Of a DNA stretch of 64,000 nucleotides, positions 18,056-26,416 are shown one piece after another. Source of the stretch: Elainella sp. Prado103 (lineage in GTDB: Bacteria > Cyanobacteriota > Cyanobacteriia > Elainellales > Elainellaceae). The stretch spans positions 16,415 to 80,414 of the forward strand of contig JALOOM010000040.1 of NCBI GenBank assembly GCA_025454395.1. Reading direction: 5' to 3'. How positions within the stretch are numbered: position 1 is the first letter of the stretch; every line of letters starts with the position of its first letter. The notes under the pieces are model-generated. The model made no database searches and had not been told where the DNA came from. It saw only the letters and a list, made by a program, of their open reading frames with translations. A program made the position numbers and the translations under genes.

Positions 18056-18260
18056 CTGTCTCATTATTCTTGTCTCATGATTGAAGGGTTCGAGCAATTA
18101 TTCGGTTCCTCGGTGGGCTTTAAGTCATTGAAATATTTCCACAGCAATTCCCGAAATGGCTCGAATCTTGTTCCTTATCTCTTCTCCTATCTATCATTTT
18201 GTAGCCACCAAGGTTGTAGTCCCTGAGGAGAGGATTCGATAGACTGTAAATTCTGGTGAG

Positions 18261-18300
18261 ATCTCCCTTCGCTAATATTCTGATTGCTAAGGGAGATTTT
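18261..18300 (+). terminator. hairpin terminator
   Basis: A 9-bp perfect stem ATCTCCCTT / AAGGGAGAT is extended by GC/GC after one mismatch and ends in TTTT. It is downstream of the membrane-protein gene. Confidence 0.6.
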
Positions 18301-18415
18301 AAGTGGGATCGATCGCAGTGATGGTGCAAAGTGAGTTCATTTTCGACCTGCTAATTTCGACCTGCTAATTTCGATCGACTGATCCTTCCAAGTTCCGCCA
18401 AAATGCCGATCGCAG

Positions 18416-18458
18416 ATCAATTGTCCTCACCTTTGGTGGTGGAGAGGAATTGATTTTT
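18416..18458 (+). terminator. second hairpin with T-run between convergent genes
   Basis: Arms ATCAATT/AATTGAT, with further CCTC/GAGG pairing after a short bulge, are followed by TTTT. It lies 50 bp from the 3' end of the convergent DHS-like gene. It may be a back-up terminator for plus-strand transcription. Confidence 0.5.
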
Positions 18459-18508
18459 GATCGGCTATTTTGATCTGCTATTTTAAGCAACCCGCTCACT
18501 CAACTTTC

Positions 18509-19735
18509 CTACCGTTGGCTATTGCGGATGGGGGTGCCACAGGGATAAGTGGCGATCGGCTGGAGCTTGGTTGCAGGTTGGCAGTTTGCGGCTTGGCGGT
18601 CTATGGGTTGTCTGTTTTGGATAGCTGGTTCCAGTTGATGCAGCTTCGCAGACAAATAATCATGACGCAGTTGATCTACCATGGCTTGCCGCCGATCGTA
18701 GAGCCGTTTGAGCGGGCGAGGAGCGCATTGATTCAGCACATAGGCCGTCATAATCGGTAGGGCAATCGTACTATCGGTATAGCAAACGATGGTGTTAGGT
18801 AACTCTTCCGGATCGACCTTACCCCAACTGACTGCTTCGGATGGAGTTGCACCGGAGAGTCCACCTGTGTCTGGACGAGCATCGGTGATTTGGATAAAGT
18901 AGTCATGTCCGCGCTCCTCTAGCCCTAGCACTTCATGAAGTTGGGGTTGGGTTTGTAATAGGAAATTTTTAGGACTCCCGCCCCCTAAAATCAATGCTGC
19001 GCTTTTGCCTGCCAGATCAGGGTTGCCAGTTTCTCTGGCCGCATAGGCGATCGCTGCCGTTTCATTCACATCCAGAGAAGGATCGATCACTAACTGGTAA
19101 CCTTCTAAGGATAAAGCTGCCACATTCATACCGATCGAACTATCGCCAGGAGACGAAGTATAGATGGGTACACCACATTCATAAGCAGTGGAAAGTAGAC
19201 ATGAATGCTGAAGCCCTAACTGTTGCTCAACTTCATGGATGCATTGCCCCAATAGATAGTGAAACTCAGCAGTACCCATTCGTTTCTGGAAAGGTGCTGC
19301 TTTGAGTAATTCTCGGATAAATGCATCTGTTTCTAGTAAAACATCATATCCGAAAACAATATCATAAATGCGGATGCGACCTTCCTGACGAAGTTTAGCG
19401 TCATCAACAAAGGGATGGCTGGCGTAGAGATCTAACCCCAGTCCATAGTGCAGATCGTGATATAGATTTGCTCCAGTGCTAATGATCCAGTCAATAAATC
19501 CCTGGCGAATGAGCGGCGAGAGAGCAGAAACCCCAAAACCGGCTGGGGTCATTGCACCTGAAAGACTTAACCCAACAGTCACGCCCTCTTGCATTACTTC
19601 ACGACTCAATAGATGGCAAATCTCGCGCAGACGAGCTGAATTATAAGCAGTAAAGTAGCCATCAATTAGATCGATCACACTAATATTATTTGTGATCGGT
19701 ACAGGGGCGATTTTATGGCTCAGTGGCTTGGTCAT
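18509..19735 (-). CDS. deoxyhypusine synthase family protein (possible homospermidine synthase)
   Basis: About 408 residues from ATG 19735, which has TAGGAG upstream; a GTG at 19789 would add 18 residues with no ribosome-binding site. NAD-binding and active-site blocks are present: [56 protein letters not shown] and [10 protein letters not shown], whose Lys matches the substrate-linking Lys of deoxyhypusine synthase. Bacteria lack eIF5A. Several bacterial members of this family make homospermidine or transfer the spermidine aminobutyl group to putrescine, so a polyamine role is more likely than protein modification. About 35 C-terminal residues ([18 protein letters not shown]) look like extra low-complexity sequence. 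Confidence 0.8.
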   Translation of the reverse strand: MTKPLSHKIAPVPITNNISVIDLIDGYFTAYNSARLREICHLLSREVMQEGVTVGLSLSGAMTPAGFGVSALSPLIRQGFIDWIISTGANLYHDLHYGLGLDLYASHPFVDDAKLRQEGRIRIYDIVFGYDVLLETDAFIRELLKAAPFQKRMGTAEFHYLLGQCIHEVEQQLGLQHSCLLSTAYECGVPIYTSSPGDSSIGMNVAALSLEGYQLVIDPSLDVNETAAIAYAARETGNPDLAGKSAALILGGGSPKNFLLQTQPQLHEVLGLEERGHDYFIQITDARPDTGGLSGATPSEAVSWGKVDPEELPNTIVCYTDSTIALPIMTAYVLNQCAPRPLKRLYDRRQAMVDQLRHDYLSAKLHQLEPAIQNRQPIDRQAANCQPATKLQPIATYPCGTPIRNSQR

Positions 19736-19893
19736 GATGAGGCTCCTATGGATTGGATGAGACGAATATGATGTTGGAATTGCAAACACTAGAACTACAA
19801 ACAGTGGAACTAGGGAGATCTGAAGAGCGCTGAAATTACAAAAACTGGAATGGGATATGGGGCTGGGGTGTAGCTTGCTTCTGCGCAGCAGTG

Positions 19894-19920
19894 GGCAGTT
19901 TGAGCTTTGTCAGTCAATCA
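19894..19920 (-). repeat. dispersed hairpin repeat, relic copy
   Basis: The minus strand reads TGATTGACTGACAAAGCTCA then AACTGCCC, matching the left end of the copy at 29653. The hairpin and right half are not recognisable beyond this point. Confidence 0.6.
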
Positions 19921-20145
19921 ACTGGCAACCTGGGATTAGCAAACTTGGCTAACCAGACTGATTCGTAAGATTGGCTGGTGATTTCATTTCTATTTCTCCC
20001 AGCAGGATGCCACCTGCTATCCAGTTCGCTGGCCAATCGGCTGAGCAAATGACTCAATCCTTCATAGCCAATCGCTTTTCATAGCTCAATTTTTCATAGC
20101 TCAATATGGCTGAGCTGAGCCGCCTTGTAGGGTAGCTACTGGGTT

Positions 20146-20238
20146 ATACCAATTCTTTGTGAAGCTGAGCAGGACAAGGGGTTGAAGCTCCTTGTCTAGC
20201 AAGAATTTACTCTGCGCAAGCTCATATCAAATTGGTAT
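20146..20238. mobile_element. small inverted-repeat (MITE-like) element
   Basis: A 93-bp segment bounded by perfect 9-bp inverted repeats ATACCAATT / AATTGGTAT, with an internal perfect 6-bp hairpin (ACAAGG / CCTTGT). Elements ending in TATACCAATT are common in cyanobacterial genomes. It has no coding capacity. Confidence 0.6.
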
Positions 20239-20794
20239 TAGCGACTGAGTTAGCTGCTCTAACCCAGCCAATATCGAGCTGGCGATCGTGGATAGTGCCG
20301 TCAGCTAAATCCTGCTGTTCAGTAAACTGATCGATCAAACTTGCCGGAATTTCGGTTGAACTAGAATCTGTCAATCTAACTAGATGGATCTAAATCTAAC
20401 CAGATATCTGTTTGACCAATTGACCTCCAGCAATAATGCCACAGGCAATTCTTGCTCAAACCTACTAAAGCAAGCCCACTCAGATCGATCAGCTCATACT
20501 GGGCCCTTCACACCGATCGGCCCAAGAGAGTGCGGGATCTGCAAAGCGCTTACGCTGTAGTTTCATGTCCAGATACCACATGGATAACCAAGGGTGTCCA
20601 GCCAATGAAAAATCTTTCAACGCTTTCACCTTAAAATAACGCGATAACAGTCTCAGTCTAACACCTACATCGGTGCGATCGTCCGAATATTTGCGGAAAC
20701 CCTAAGTTTTCTGGGACTGACTAAAAAACATGAACGGATCTCCGTCAAAGTTCTAGGGAGTATTACGATCAATATAGTGCGATTTGGAGGAGTT

Positions 20795-22285
20795 ATGCGT
20801 TCTTCGTGGTCTGAGCCATATCTATGGGTGCATTTAGCTGGGATCGCAGCAGTGCCTCTCTGCCTAGAGATCTGCGTGATCGGGCTAGCTGCCAGTGAAG
20901 CAAAGCTACCAACCCTGCTCGTCTGGCCGATCGTGGCAACCATTGGGTTGATCCCGATCGTCTGGATGCAGTGGCAGCGACCTTTCTGCATTTTTAGCCT
21001 CACGCCCCTTGTGCTTAAACCTGCCCAGCTCAGCGAAACTCAGCGTCGTCTACTGCGCCGGTTTAAAGCTCCGATCGGACGAGGGATCACGATCGCGATG
21101 GCCATTGTGGCGATTAGTCTACTGATTTGGATACAACGGTGGGTTCCCTTAGCAGCCCAATTGGCCAGGGCGGTTCCGGCTGGAGCTTTCGGTGGTCTAG
21201 GACTTGCTGCGATCGGCTTTTTCCTCACGCATCTGTTTCTGCAAGTGCCTGCGAGTGTGCTGGCAGTATTGCTAACCCCCGAAGCACAAATTCAACAAGC
21301 AGAACCCTATCCCGTGAATGCGATCAGTCGCAATTTCTCCCTAATGGGTTTGCCGGTCAAACAAATCTTACCGCCGATCACTGCCCAAGCTTCAGTTCCC
21401 AGTGCAAGCCCCAGTGCAGGTCCCAGTGCAAGTCCCAGTGCAAGTAGTGCCCCGACATCAGCACAATCTACTGCTGCCACTTCTGCGACCACTTCTGCGA
21501 CCACTTCTGCGACCACTTCTCTTGCTCCGACACCTGAAGTGCCTCCTGAAGTGCCTTCTGAAGTGCCTCCTCGATCGCCCCAGTCTACCCCGCCTGCAAC
21601 AACCGTCTTGGAAGCCGAAATTTTGGAACCTGATGAGATGGAATTAGCGGGAGACGCACTTGTGCTACAAGCTGAACTGGAGCCAGAAGATTTAGCGCCA
21701 GAAGATTTAGAGTCAGGAGATTTAGCGCCAGAAGATTTGGAGTCAGAAGCTTTAGCGCCAGAAGCTAAAAATTTAACGGTTGCAGCCGCTCCAGAATCTG
21801 AACTAGAGCGACAATCCGAACTAGAGCGACAATCCGAACCAGAACGACAATCCGAACCAGACCCCCCCTCATCGCTTAGTCTACCTAATCCATTTGTGTT
21901 AGATACAGACGATCTATTAGAGCCGATCGAACCTATATCGGCACCTGATGTATCAAATCCTGCCATATCAGACCCAACAGTCACAGAATCACCGGCATCT
22001 GACTGGCTGACATCTGAATCACCTGAATCACCAGCATCTGAATCAATAACATCTGAAGCGTCAGTATCAAAACCCACCGGATCTCATGTCAGCACAACCG
22101 TAGTCACGATCATTCCTGCTGGTTATCCATCAGCTTTGCCAAATCTGCTGGAGCAGTCCCCTGTTTCAGATTCTACGATCGATTTCCCAATCGCTTCTAC
22201 CATCAACTCCTCGATCGGTCTAGCTAATGAACTCGTCGCTATTCCGCCTCAAGTTAGTACCACTGTTGTCATAATCATTCCTTAA
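20795..22285 (+). CDS. low-complexity-tail membrane protein
   Basis: 496 residues from ATG 20795, chosen over GTG 20777 because GGAGG precedes it by 4 nt and homologues begin MRSxWSEPYLW. The N-terminal third has about four membrane segments (HLAGIAAVPLCLEICVIGLA, LPTLLVWPIVATIGLIPIVW, ITIAMAIVAISLLIWI, AFGGLGLAAIGFFLTHLFLQ). From about residue 200 the sequence is low complexity: PSASPSAG, ATSATTSATTS, PEVPPEVP, EDLAPEDLESGD and ELERQSELERQSE runs. The tail ends with two copies of a hydrophobic STTVV.IIP motif (about residues 430 and 490). This cyanobacterial family is named for its architecture; function unknown. The tail repeats are in-frame DNA repeats. Confidence 0.75.
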   Translation: MRSSWSEPYLWVHLAGIAAVPLCLEICVIGLAASEAKLPTLLVWPIVATIGLIPIVWMQWQRPFCIFSLTPLVLKPAQLSETQRRLLRRFKAPIGRGITIAMAIVAISLLIWIQRWVPLAAQLARAVPAGAFGGLGLAAIGFFLTHLFLQVPASVLAVLLTPEAQIQQAEPYPVNAISRNFSLMGLPVKQILPPITAQASVPSASPSAGPSASPSASSAPTSAQSTAATSATTSATTSATTSLAPTPEVPPEVPSEVPPRSPQSTPPATTVLEAEILEPDEMELAGDALVLQAELEPEDLAPEDLESGDLAPEDLESEALAPEAKNLTVAAAPESELERQSELERQSEPERQSEPDPPSSLSLPNPFVLDTDDLLEPIEPISAPDVSNPAISDPTVTESPASDWLTSESPESPASESITSEASVSKPTGSHVSTTVVTIIPAGYPSALPNLLEQSPVSDSTIDFPIASTINSSIGLANELVAIPPQVSTTVVIIIP

Positions 22286-22327
22286 ATCATTTTTGCTACT
22301 GTTGTTGGAATTTCTACTGCAATGGCA

Positions 22328-23608
22328 TTACCACTGTACCGTCGGCCCAGTTGGATATCTGGAGGTATTTCCCAATACAATCGTCAATCCTCGATCGATC
22401 AATTCAAATAGTCTCATCTCAGTGTCATCGCCACGATTAGTCCAACTGAGAATAATCAGATCATGCACAGGCAGGTAAACCACGGTTGCCGAGAAGCCGA
22501 TCGTCGTATCTGTCTGCCCCCAAACCTCACCCCAGCGAGTCATGGTGTTGACAATGCCTAATCCATAGCCACCACGTCGGGTTTCTACAATGGTTAACAT
22601 CTTTTCGCGCACAGGCTGAGGTAACAGTTTCTCTTCAAAAAACAACGATCGCATCAAACGTAGCAGATCAGGCGCATTAGAAACGATCGCCCTACTCCTC
22701 AATCCTAAGCCTGTATGAATCAACGGCTGATTCACATCTTCCAGTTGACCATCAGCATTCAAATCCTGATAGCCCTGAACAGGGGGGGGGGAGCGATTCA
22801 GTTCCACAAATGTATCCGCGAGATTGAGCGGCTTGGCGATGTTAGACTGAACAAGCTCCGCCAATGATTGTCCACTGGCTTGTTCAATAATCAACTCCAA
22901 CAATAAATAATTCAGCGGTGAAGCAGTATAGCGCCCCCGTGACTGAGCCGTTTCAGGGGATTCCATGTAGGTGAAAATCTCTTCAATTTGCCATTCGTGG
23001 GTTGGATCATTCAACACTGCTTGTCGAAATGCCGCTCGATCGAGATCTGGAATCGCGCTCGTGTGATTCAAGAGTTGCCGAATGGTAATCTGGTCACTAT
23101 CAGGCAATGGCTCAGTGATTTCTGGAGGCAGCCATTGCGTGATTGGATCCCGTAAACTGAGCAGATCCTCCATTTCGAGCTGTAAGCAAATCACTCCGAT
23201 CAGAATTTCACCTAAGCCACCCAGCCGAAAGCGATCGGTCGGCAGTAAATCCGTTTTTGCCGTGAGATTGGACTGACCAGTCGCACCCATCCACTGGTGT
23301 TGGGAAGAGCTAATGGCCAAGACTGCCCCTGGAAGCTCATAGGCATCTACGTAGTCTTCTAATGTCATTTGCAGCTTACTCTCAGTTTCCAGAGGAAAGA
23401 GAGCATTGGCAGCTTCAGGCTCAGACTGCCCTTGCCACTGTTGTAGTCGGTTGGCAATCCCACGCTGCAATAGGGTTGGGTCTCCGTTCCGGCACCCATG
23501 ACTGAAGATGACGAATATTATTGCCAGCATCGTCACCGGGATTGTTGCCGGACTCACCCATCCGATCCCATCTCGTCTCAGCTCTCGTCTCAGCCTTCGA
23601 TTGCTCAT
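22328..23608 (-). CDS. serine-hydrolase (class C beta-lactamase) homologue lacking catalytic residues
   Basis: 426 residues from ATG 23608, whose first bases overlap the stop of the upstream kinase gene (ATGA), so translation is probably coupled. A hydrophobic segment (about 22-38) ends in FSHGC, a possible but non-canonical lipobox. The rest has the beta-lactamase/transpeptidase fold: YELPGAVLAIS, TIRQLLNHTSAIPD, NYLLLELIIEQASG and GYGLGIV. The Ser-x-x-Lys motif expected in FRIGSVTK is FRLGGLGE, so nucleophile and base are lost (Gly131, Glu134). The Tyr-x-Asn motif reads YTA and the late HxG motif is not evident. It is most likely a binding or regulatory pseudo-enzyme. A run of ten C (coding strand, 22782-22791) encodes its PPP. 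Confidence 0.7.
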   Translation of the reverse strand: MSNRRLRRELRRDGIGWVSPATIPVTMLAIIFVIFSHGCRNGDPTLLQRGIANRLQQWQGQSEPEAANALFPLETESKLQMTLEDYVDAYELPGAVLAISSSQHQWMGATGQSNLTAKTDLLPTDRFRLGGLGEILIGVICLQLEMEDLLSLRDPITQWLPPEITEPLPDSDQITIRQLLNHTSAIPDLDRAAFRQAVLNDPTHEWQIEEIFTYMESPETAQSRGRYTASPLNYLLLELIIEQASGQSLAELVQSNIAKPLNLADTFVELNRSPPPVQGYQDLNADGQLEDVNQPLIHTGLGLRSRAIVSNAPDLLRLMRSLFFEEKLLPQPVREKMLTIVETRRGGYGLGIVNTMTRWGEVWGQTDTTIGFSATVVYLPVHDLIILSWTNRGDDTEMRLFELIDRGLTIVLGNTSRYPTGPTVQW

Positions 23609-25173
23609 GTACCTGATCCCACCTGTGAACCTGGACAATAAATCGGTAGCGTAAACCAGAAAGTTGCTCCTTCGCCGGGTGCGCTGAACACCCCAATTTC
23701 TCCACCATGAGCTGCGATAATTTGTTTACAAAGGTAAAGCCCTAACCCTAAGCCTGGCATGTAGCGAGCCCGAAATCCTCTGGCATAAAGCTCAAATAAA
23801 CGCTGGCATTGTTCGGGTTCAATGCCGATCCCATTATCTTGTACCAGGCAAAACAACATGGGCTCTTTCATTTTTTGCTTCGTTGTGGGGATAGCCCTCA
23901 GTCTATAGCTGTTCCATTCAGCGGCTCTCCAGCCTATGTTGCTGTTTGAGCCTATTCCCAAAACTGTAGCATCTAGTGTTAACTCAATTTCATGAGGATT
24001 ATGCTTCAAAGCGTTCTCGATCAGGTTGCTGAAAACGCGCCAGAGTTGGTCGGCATCAGCATTGATGATCGGTAGGTGATCGCTAATTCGATGTTGGAGC
24101 TGAATTTGTTTTTCACTGAAGCGATCCTGTAAATCAAATAGCACAGAATCCACTACAGGTTTTAAGTGTAGGGGTTCACAGTGTAAAACAATGCCTTGAA
24201 TTTCAGTAGCATGGGATTCAATCAATGAGTTGATTAGGGTGAGCTGTCGATCGCTGCCCTGTAAGAGGCGTTCAACAATCGATCGTTTGACTGCGATTTC
24301 GTCAGCGTTGATCTGGTTCAAATCAATGGGTTTCTTGAGCAGACTTTTGAGCACGATTGAAGTACCCAGCACAGGCGTGCGCAGATCATGAGAGATGGAA
24401 TGGAGAAAAACTTGTAGCTGGCGACGAGCTTCAAACTCCGATCGTTTAAGTCGCTCATATAAATAAACCGCTAGATTGCTGACGGAGCAAACCCAGCCAA
24501 TTTCGATTAATGTGCCCACCGAATAAAGATTAAATGTATTTGTGGTTCCCAGTGTGGTTAATCCAATCAACGGGTAAATAATGCCGTAATAGCCGAGTGG
24601 TAATGCTTGAGAAATCAGGTGGAGCCGCCAATGGACTGGAATGAGAACAGCGATCGCTAAGAATAACCGAGTATCAGGTAAAACAGGAATATGAAAGAAA
24701 GTTGAGATAATCTGTTCAATGAATTGATTGAGTGAACAGGCAAAGATTAAGAATAAAACTTCAGGATGCTGGCTTCCCCAGCGGGTTCTGCGGACAATTA
24801 AACAAACGATCAGTGATAATAGAATGGATGTATTGATCAACAGAGTGGCATCACGGTAGCGATCGGCGATCGAAGCATCGCCCAAAAATTTCAGCAGATC
24901 CGATCTCAACCGCTCTAAATTAAACAATACTGAGTAGGTGGTGTAAATAGCGTTGAGTGACACCCAAAACAACGCTAGCCATAACCCTAAATGGAGCCGT
25001 TTTTGTAAGAATTGTTGCCGCCAAATCAAATAATCAGTGGAATCTGGATGGGATTTGCCGCGACTCAGCCAATCTCGGATTTGGCGATCTAACCAGTGGC
25101 GAGCCGATTGGACTGCTGAGGGCAGCGAGCTGGATTGACATGATCGGATCCCTGATCTGACAGACCATCGCAT
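23605..25173 (-). CDS. membrane sensor histidine kinase
   Basis: 522 residues. After a soluble N-terminus (1-60), about six membrane helices span 62-240 (for example LGLWLALFWVSLNAIYTTYS and TSILLSLIVCLIV). They form an integral sensor without a large extracytoplasmic domain. HisKA: FLHSISHDLRTPVLGTSIVL (His at about 263). ATPase: N-box FSNLIENALKHNP, G1 VQDNGIGIEPEQ and G2 GLGLGLYLCKQIIAAHGGEI, all intact. No receiver domain and no adjacent response regulator, so the partner is elsewhere. It is the middle gene of a three-gene unit: AI-2E-type permease (18 bp upstream), kinase, hydrolase homologue (overlapping). Confidence 0.85.
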   Translation of the reverse strand: MRWSVRSGIRSCQSSSLPSAVQSARHWLDRQIRDWLSRGKSHPDSTDYLIWRQQFLQKRLHLGLWLALFWVSLNAIYTTYSVLFNLERLRSDLLKFLGDASIADRYRDATLLINTSILLSLIVCLIVRRTRWGSQHPEVLFLIFACSLNQFIEQIISTFFHIPVLPDTRLFLAIAVLIPVHWRLHLISQALPLGYYGIIYPLIGLTTLGTTNTFNLYSVGTLIEIGWVCSVSNLAVYLYERLKRSEFEARRQLQVFLHSISHDLRTPVLGTSIVLKSLLKKPIDLNQINADEIAVKRSIVERLLQGSDRQLTLINSLIESHATEIQGIVLHCEPLHLKPVVDSVLFDLQDRFSEKQIQLQHRISDHLPIINADADQLWRVFSNLIENALKHNPHEIELTLDATVLGIGSNSNIGWRAAEWNSYRLRAIPTTKQKMKEPMLFCLVQDNGIGIEPEQCQRLFELYARGFRARYMPGLGLGLYLCKQIIAAHGGEIGVFSAPGEGATFWFTLPIYCPGSQVGSGT

Positions 25174-25191
25174 AGGTGTTGGAAATAAGAA

Positions 25192-26283
25192 TTAGGAAAC
25201 CGAGGTTGTTTCTTCCGGCATATCAGGTAGGGAAAGCAGTGACGGTACATTTTTGGCTGCCCGAAATCGATCGACGGTGCCTTTGATAAAACTGGCGATC
25301 GGCACAGCAATGAACAGTCCGAGTGCCCCCTTGAGCTTGAAGCCGATAAACACTGAAATGAGCATCCAGACGGGGTTGAGCCCGATCAATTCGCCGACAA
25401 TGCGGGGCCCCAACACATTCTCACTAATTTGGTTCACAATCACAGCCACTAGCAACACCTTGGCTCCTAACCAGACATCTTGCAGGGATACCAGTAGACT
25501 GACGGTGACAATCCCCACGGTGCCTCCTAGTGGCACTAGACTGGCCAGCCCGATCGTGAAACCAAACAGCAGCGATAGGGGTACGCCTAAAATAAATAGC
25601 GCGATCGTTTGCAGGGTCGCCAGCACGGTGGCTAAGGTGGCTTGCCCAGCGATATAACGCTCGAAATTGTCTGGCAGGTACTCGCGCACTTGAGTATTCC
25701 ATTCGGTGGGGAGCCAGCCCAACACGCCACTCCAGAGCGACTGCCCGCGAAACACCAGAAACACAGCAAACACGACCGTCAGAAAAATGTTGACGATGCT
25801 ACCGATCGTATTAAACAACACATTCACTAACTGTCGGGTTAGGGAGCGCAAACTGCTGGTGAAGCGATCGATCGATTGGGTGATGGCTCCACTAATATCG
25901 ATCGGTAACTGCTGGGTGGCGGCCCAACTTTCCAGATCATTCAGTTGACGACGGCCCGACTCAATCCATTCGGGTAATTTGGTGAGTAGCTCATTTGCCT
26001 GTTGCAAAATCAGTGGGCCCAGCACCAGCACCAGCAAACCGAGGAGCAAGACAAAAATGAGGAACACCAAACCCACTGCCACGATCCGTTTGGCTCCCAA
26101 TTGCTCCAGAAATCGGATCGGGTAATCCAACAGAAAAGCAATCAGCGTGGCGGCGATCAAGATACTGACCAGCGGTTCAAGCTGATCGATTAACTTGAGT
26201 AGGAGCCAACCGTTGAGAAACAGCAGGGGAAAGGCAAAACCCAAGCTAAACCAGCGCGGCAGCTTATTCAAAAACTCGAACAT
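25192..26283 (-). CDS. AI-2E family (PerM/YdiK-type) transporter
   Basis: 363 residues from ATG 26283 (a GTG 21 bp upstream is also in frame). Eight or so membrane helices and a central cytoplasmic/periplasmic helical region (TKLPEWIESGRRQLNDLESW) follow the PF01594 layout. Conserved C-terminal blocks are GLASLVPLGGTVGIV and PRIVGELIGLNPVWMLISVFIGFKLKGALGLFIAVP. Members export AI-2, export other small molecules or act as Na+/H+ antiporters, so the substrate cannot be told. First gene of the unit with the sensor kinase and the serine-hydrolase homologue, suggesting a linked sensing/export function. Confidence 0.85.
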   Translation of the reverse strand: MFEFLNKLPRWFSLGFAFPLLFLNGWLLLKLIDQLEPLVSILIAATLIAFLLDYPIRFLEQLGAKRIVAVGLVFLIFVLLLGLLVLVLGPLILQQANELLTKLPEWIESGRRQLNDLESWAATQQLPIDISGAITQSIDRFTSSLRSLTRQLVNVLFNTIGSIVNIFLTVVFAVFLVFRGQSLWSGVLGWLPTEWNTQVREYLPDNFERYIAGQATLATVLATLQTIALFILGVPLSLLFGFTIGLASLVPLGGTVGIVTVSLLVSLQDVWLGAKVLLVAVIVNQISENVLGPRIVGELIGLNPVWMLISVFIGFKLKGALGLFIAVPIASFIKGTVDRFRAAKNVPSLLSLPDMPEETTSVS

Positions 26284-26416
26284 AACACCTGATGATGGCG
26301 GCACAGCAGTATGTCCTTAAGGATGCCACATCTGTCCTATTCTGGCAGCTAGCCGATCAGGGGAATGGCATCATAAATTGGGCGGGCTAGCGAGTTGGCA
26401 ATGAGAGCAAGAGGGC

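Larger units (their letters stand above)
19736..20794. other. 1.06-kb gene-free region with mobile-repeat remnants
   Basis: No convincing open reading frame. It contains a relic of the dispersed hairpin repeat (19894-19920), a duplicated TTTTTCATAGCTCAA-like word near 20076-20105, a small inverted-repeat element (20146-20238) and, at its right end, GGAGG (20786-20790) in front of the next gene's ATG. Confidence 0.6.

Noticed and set aside
21307..22077. 256-codon minus-strand frame rich in Ser/Gly/Asp
   Set aside because: Antisense shadow of the low-complexity tail of the membrane protein; the composition simply mirrors its repeats.
25192..26283. Quorum-sensing (AI-2) exporter
   Set aside because: The family name covers many substrates; no luxS or AI-2 gene is near, so the substrate was left open.
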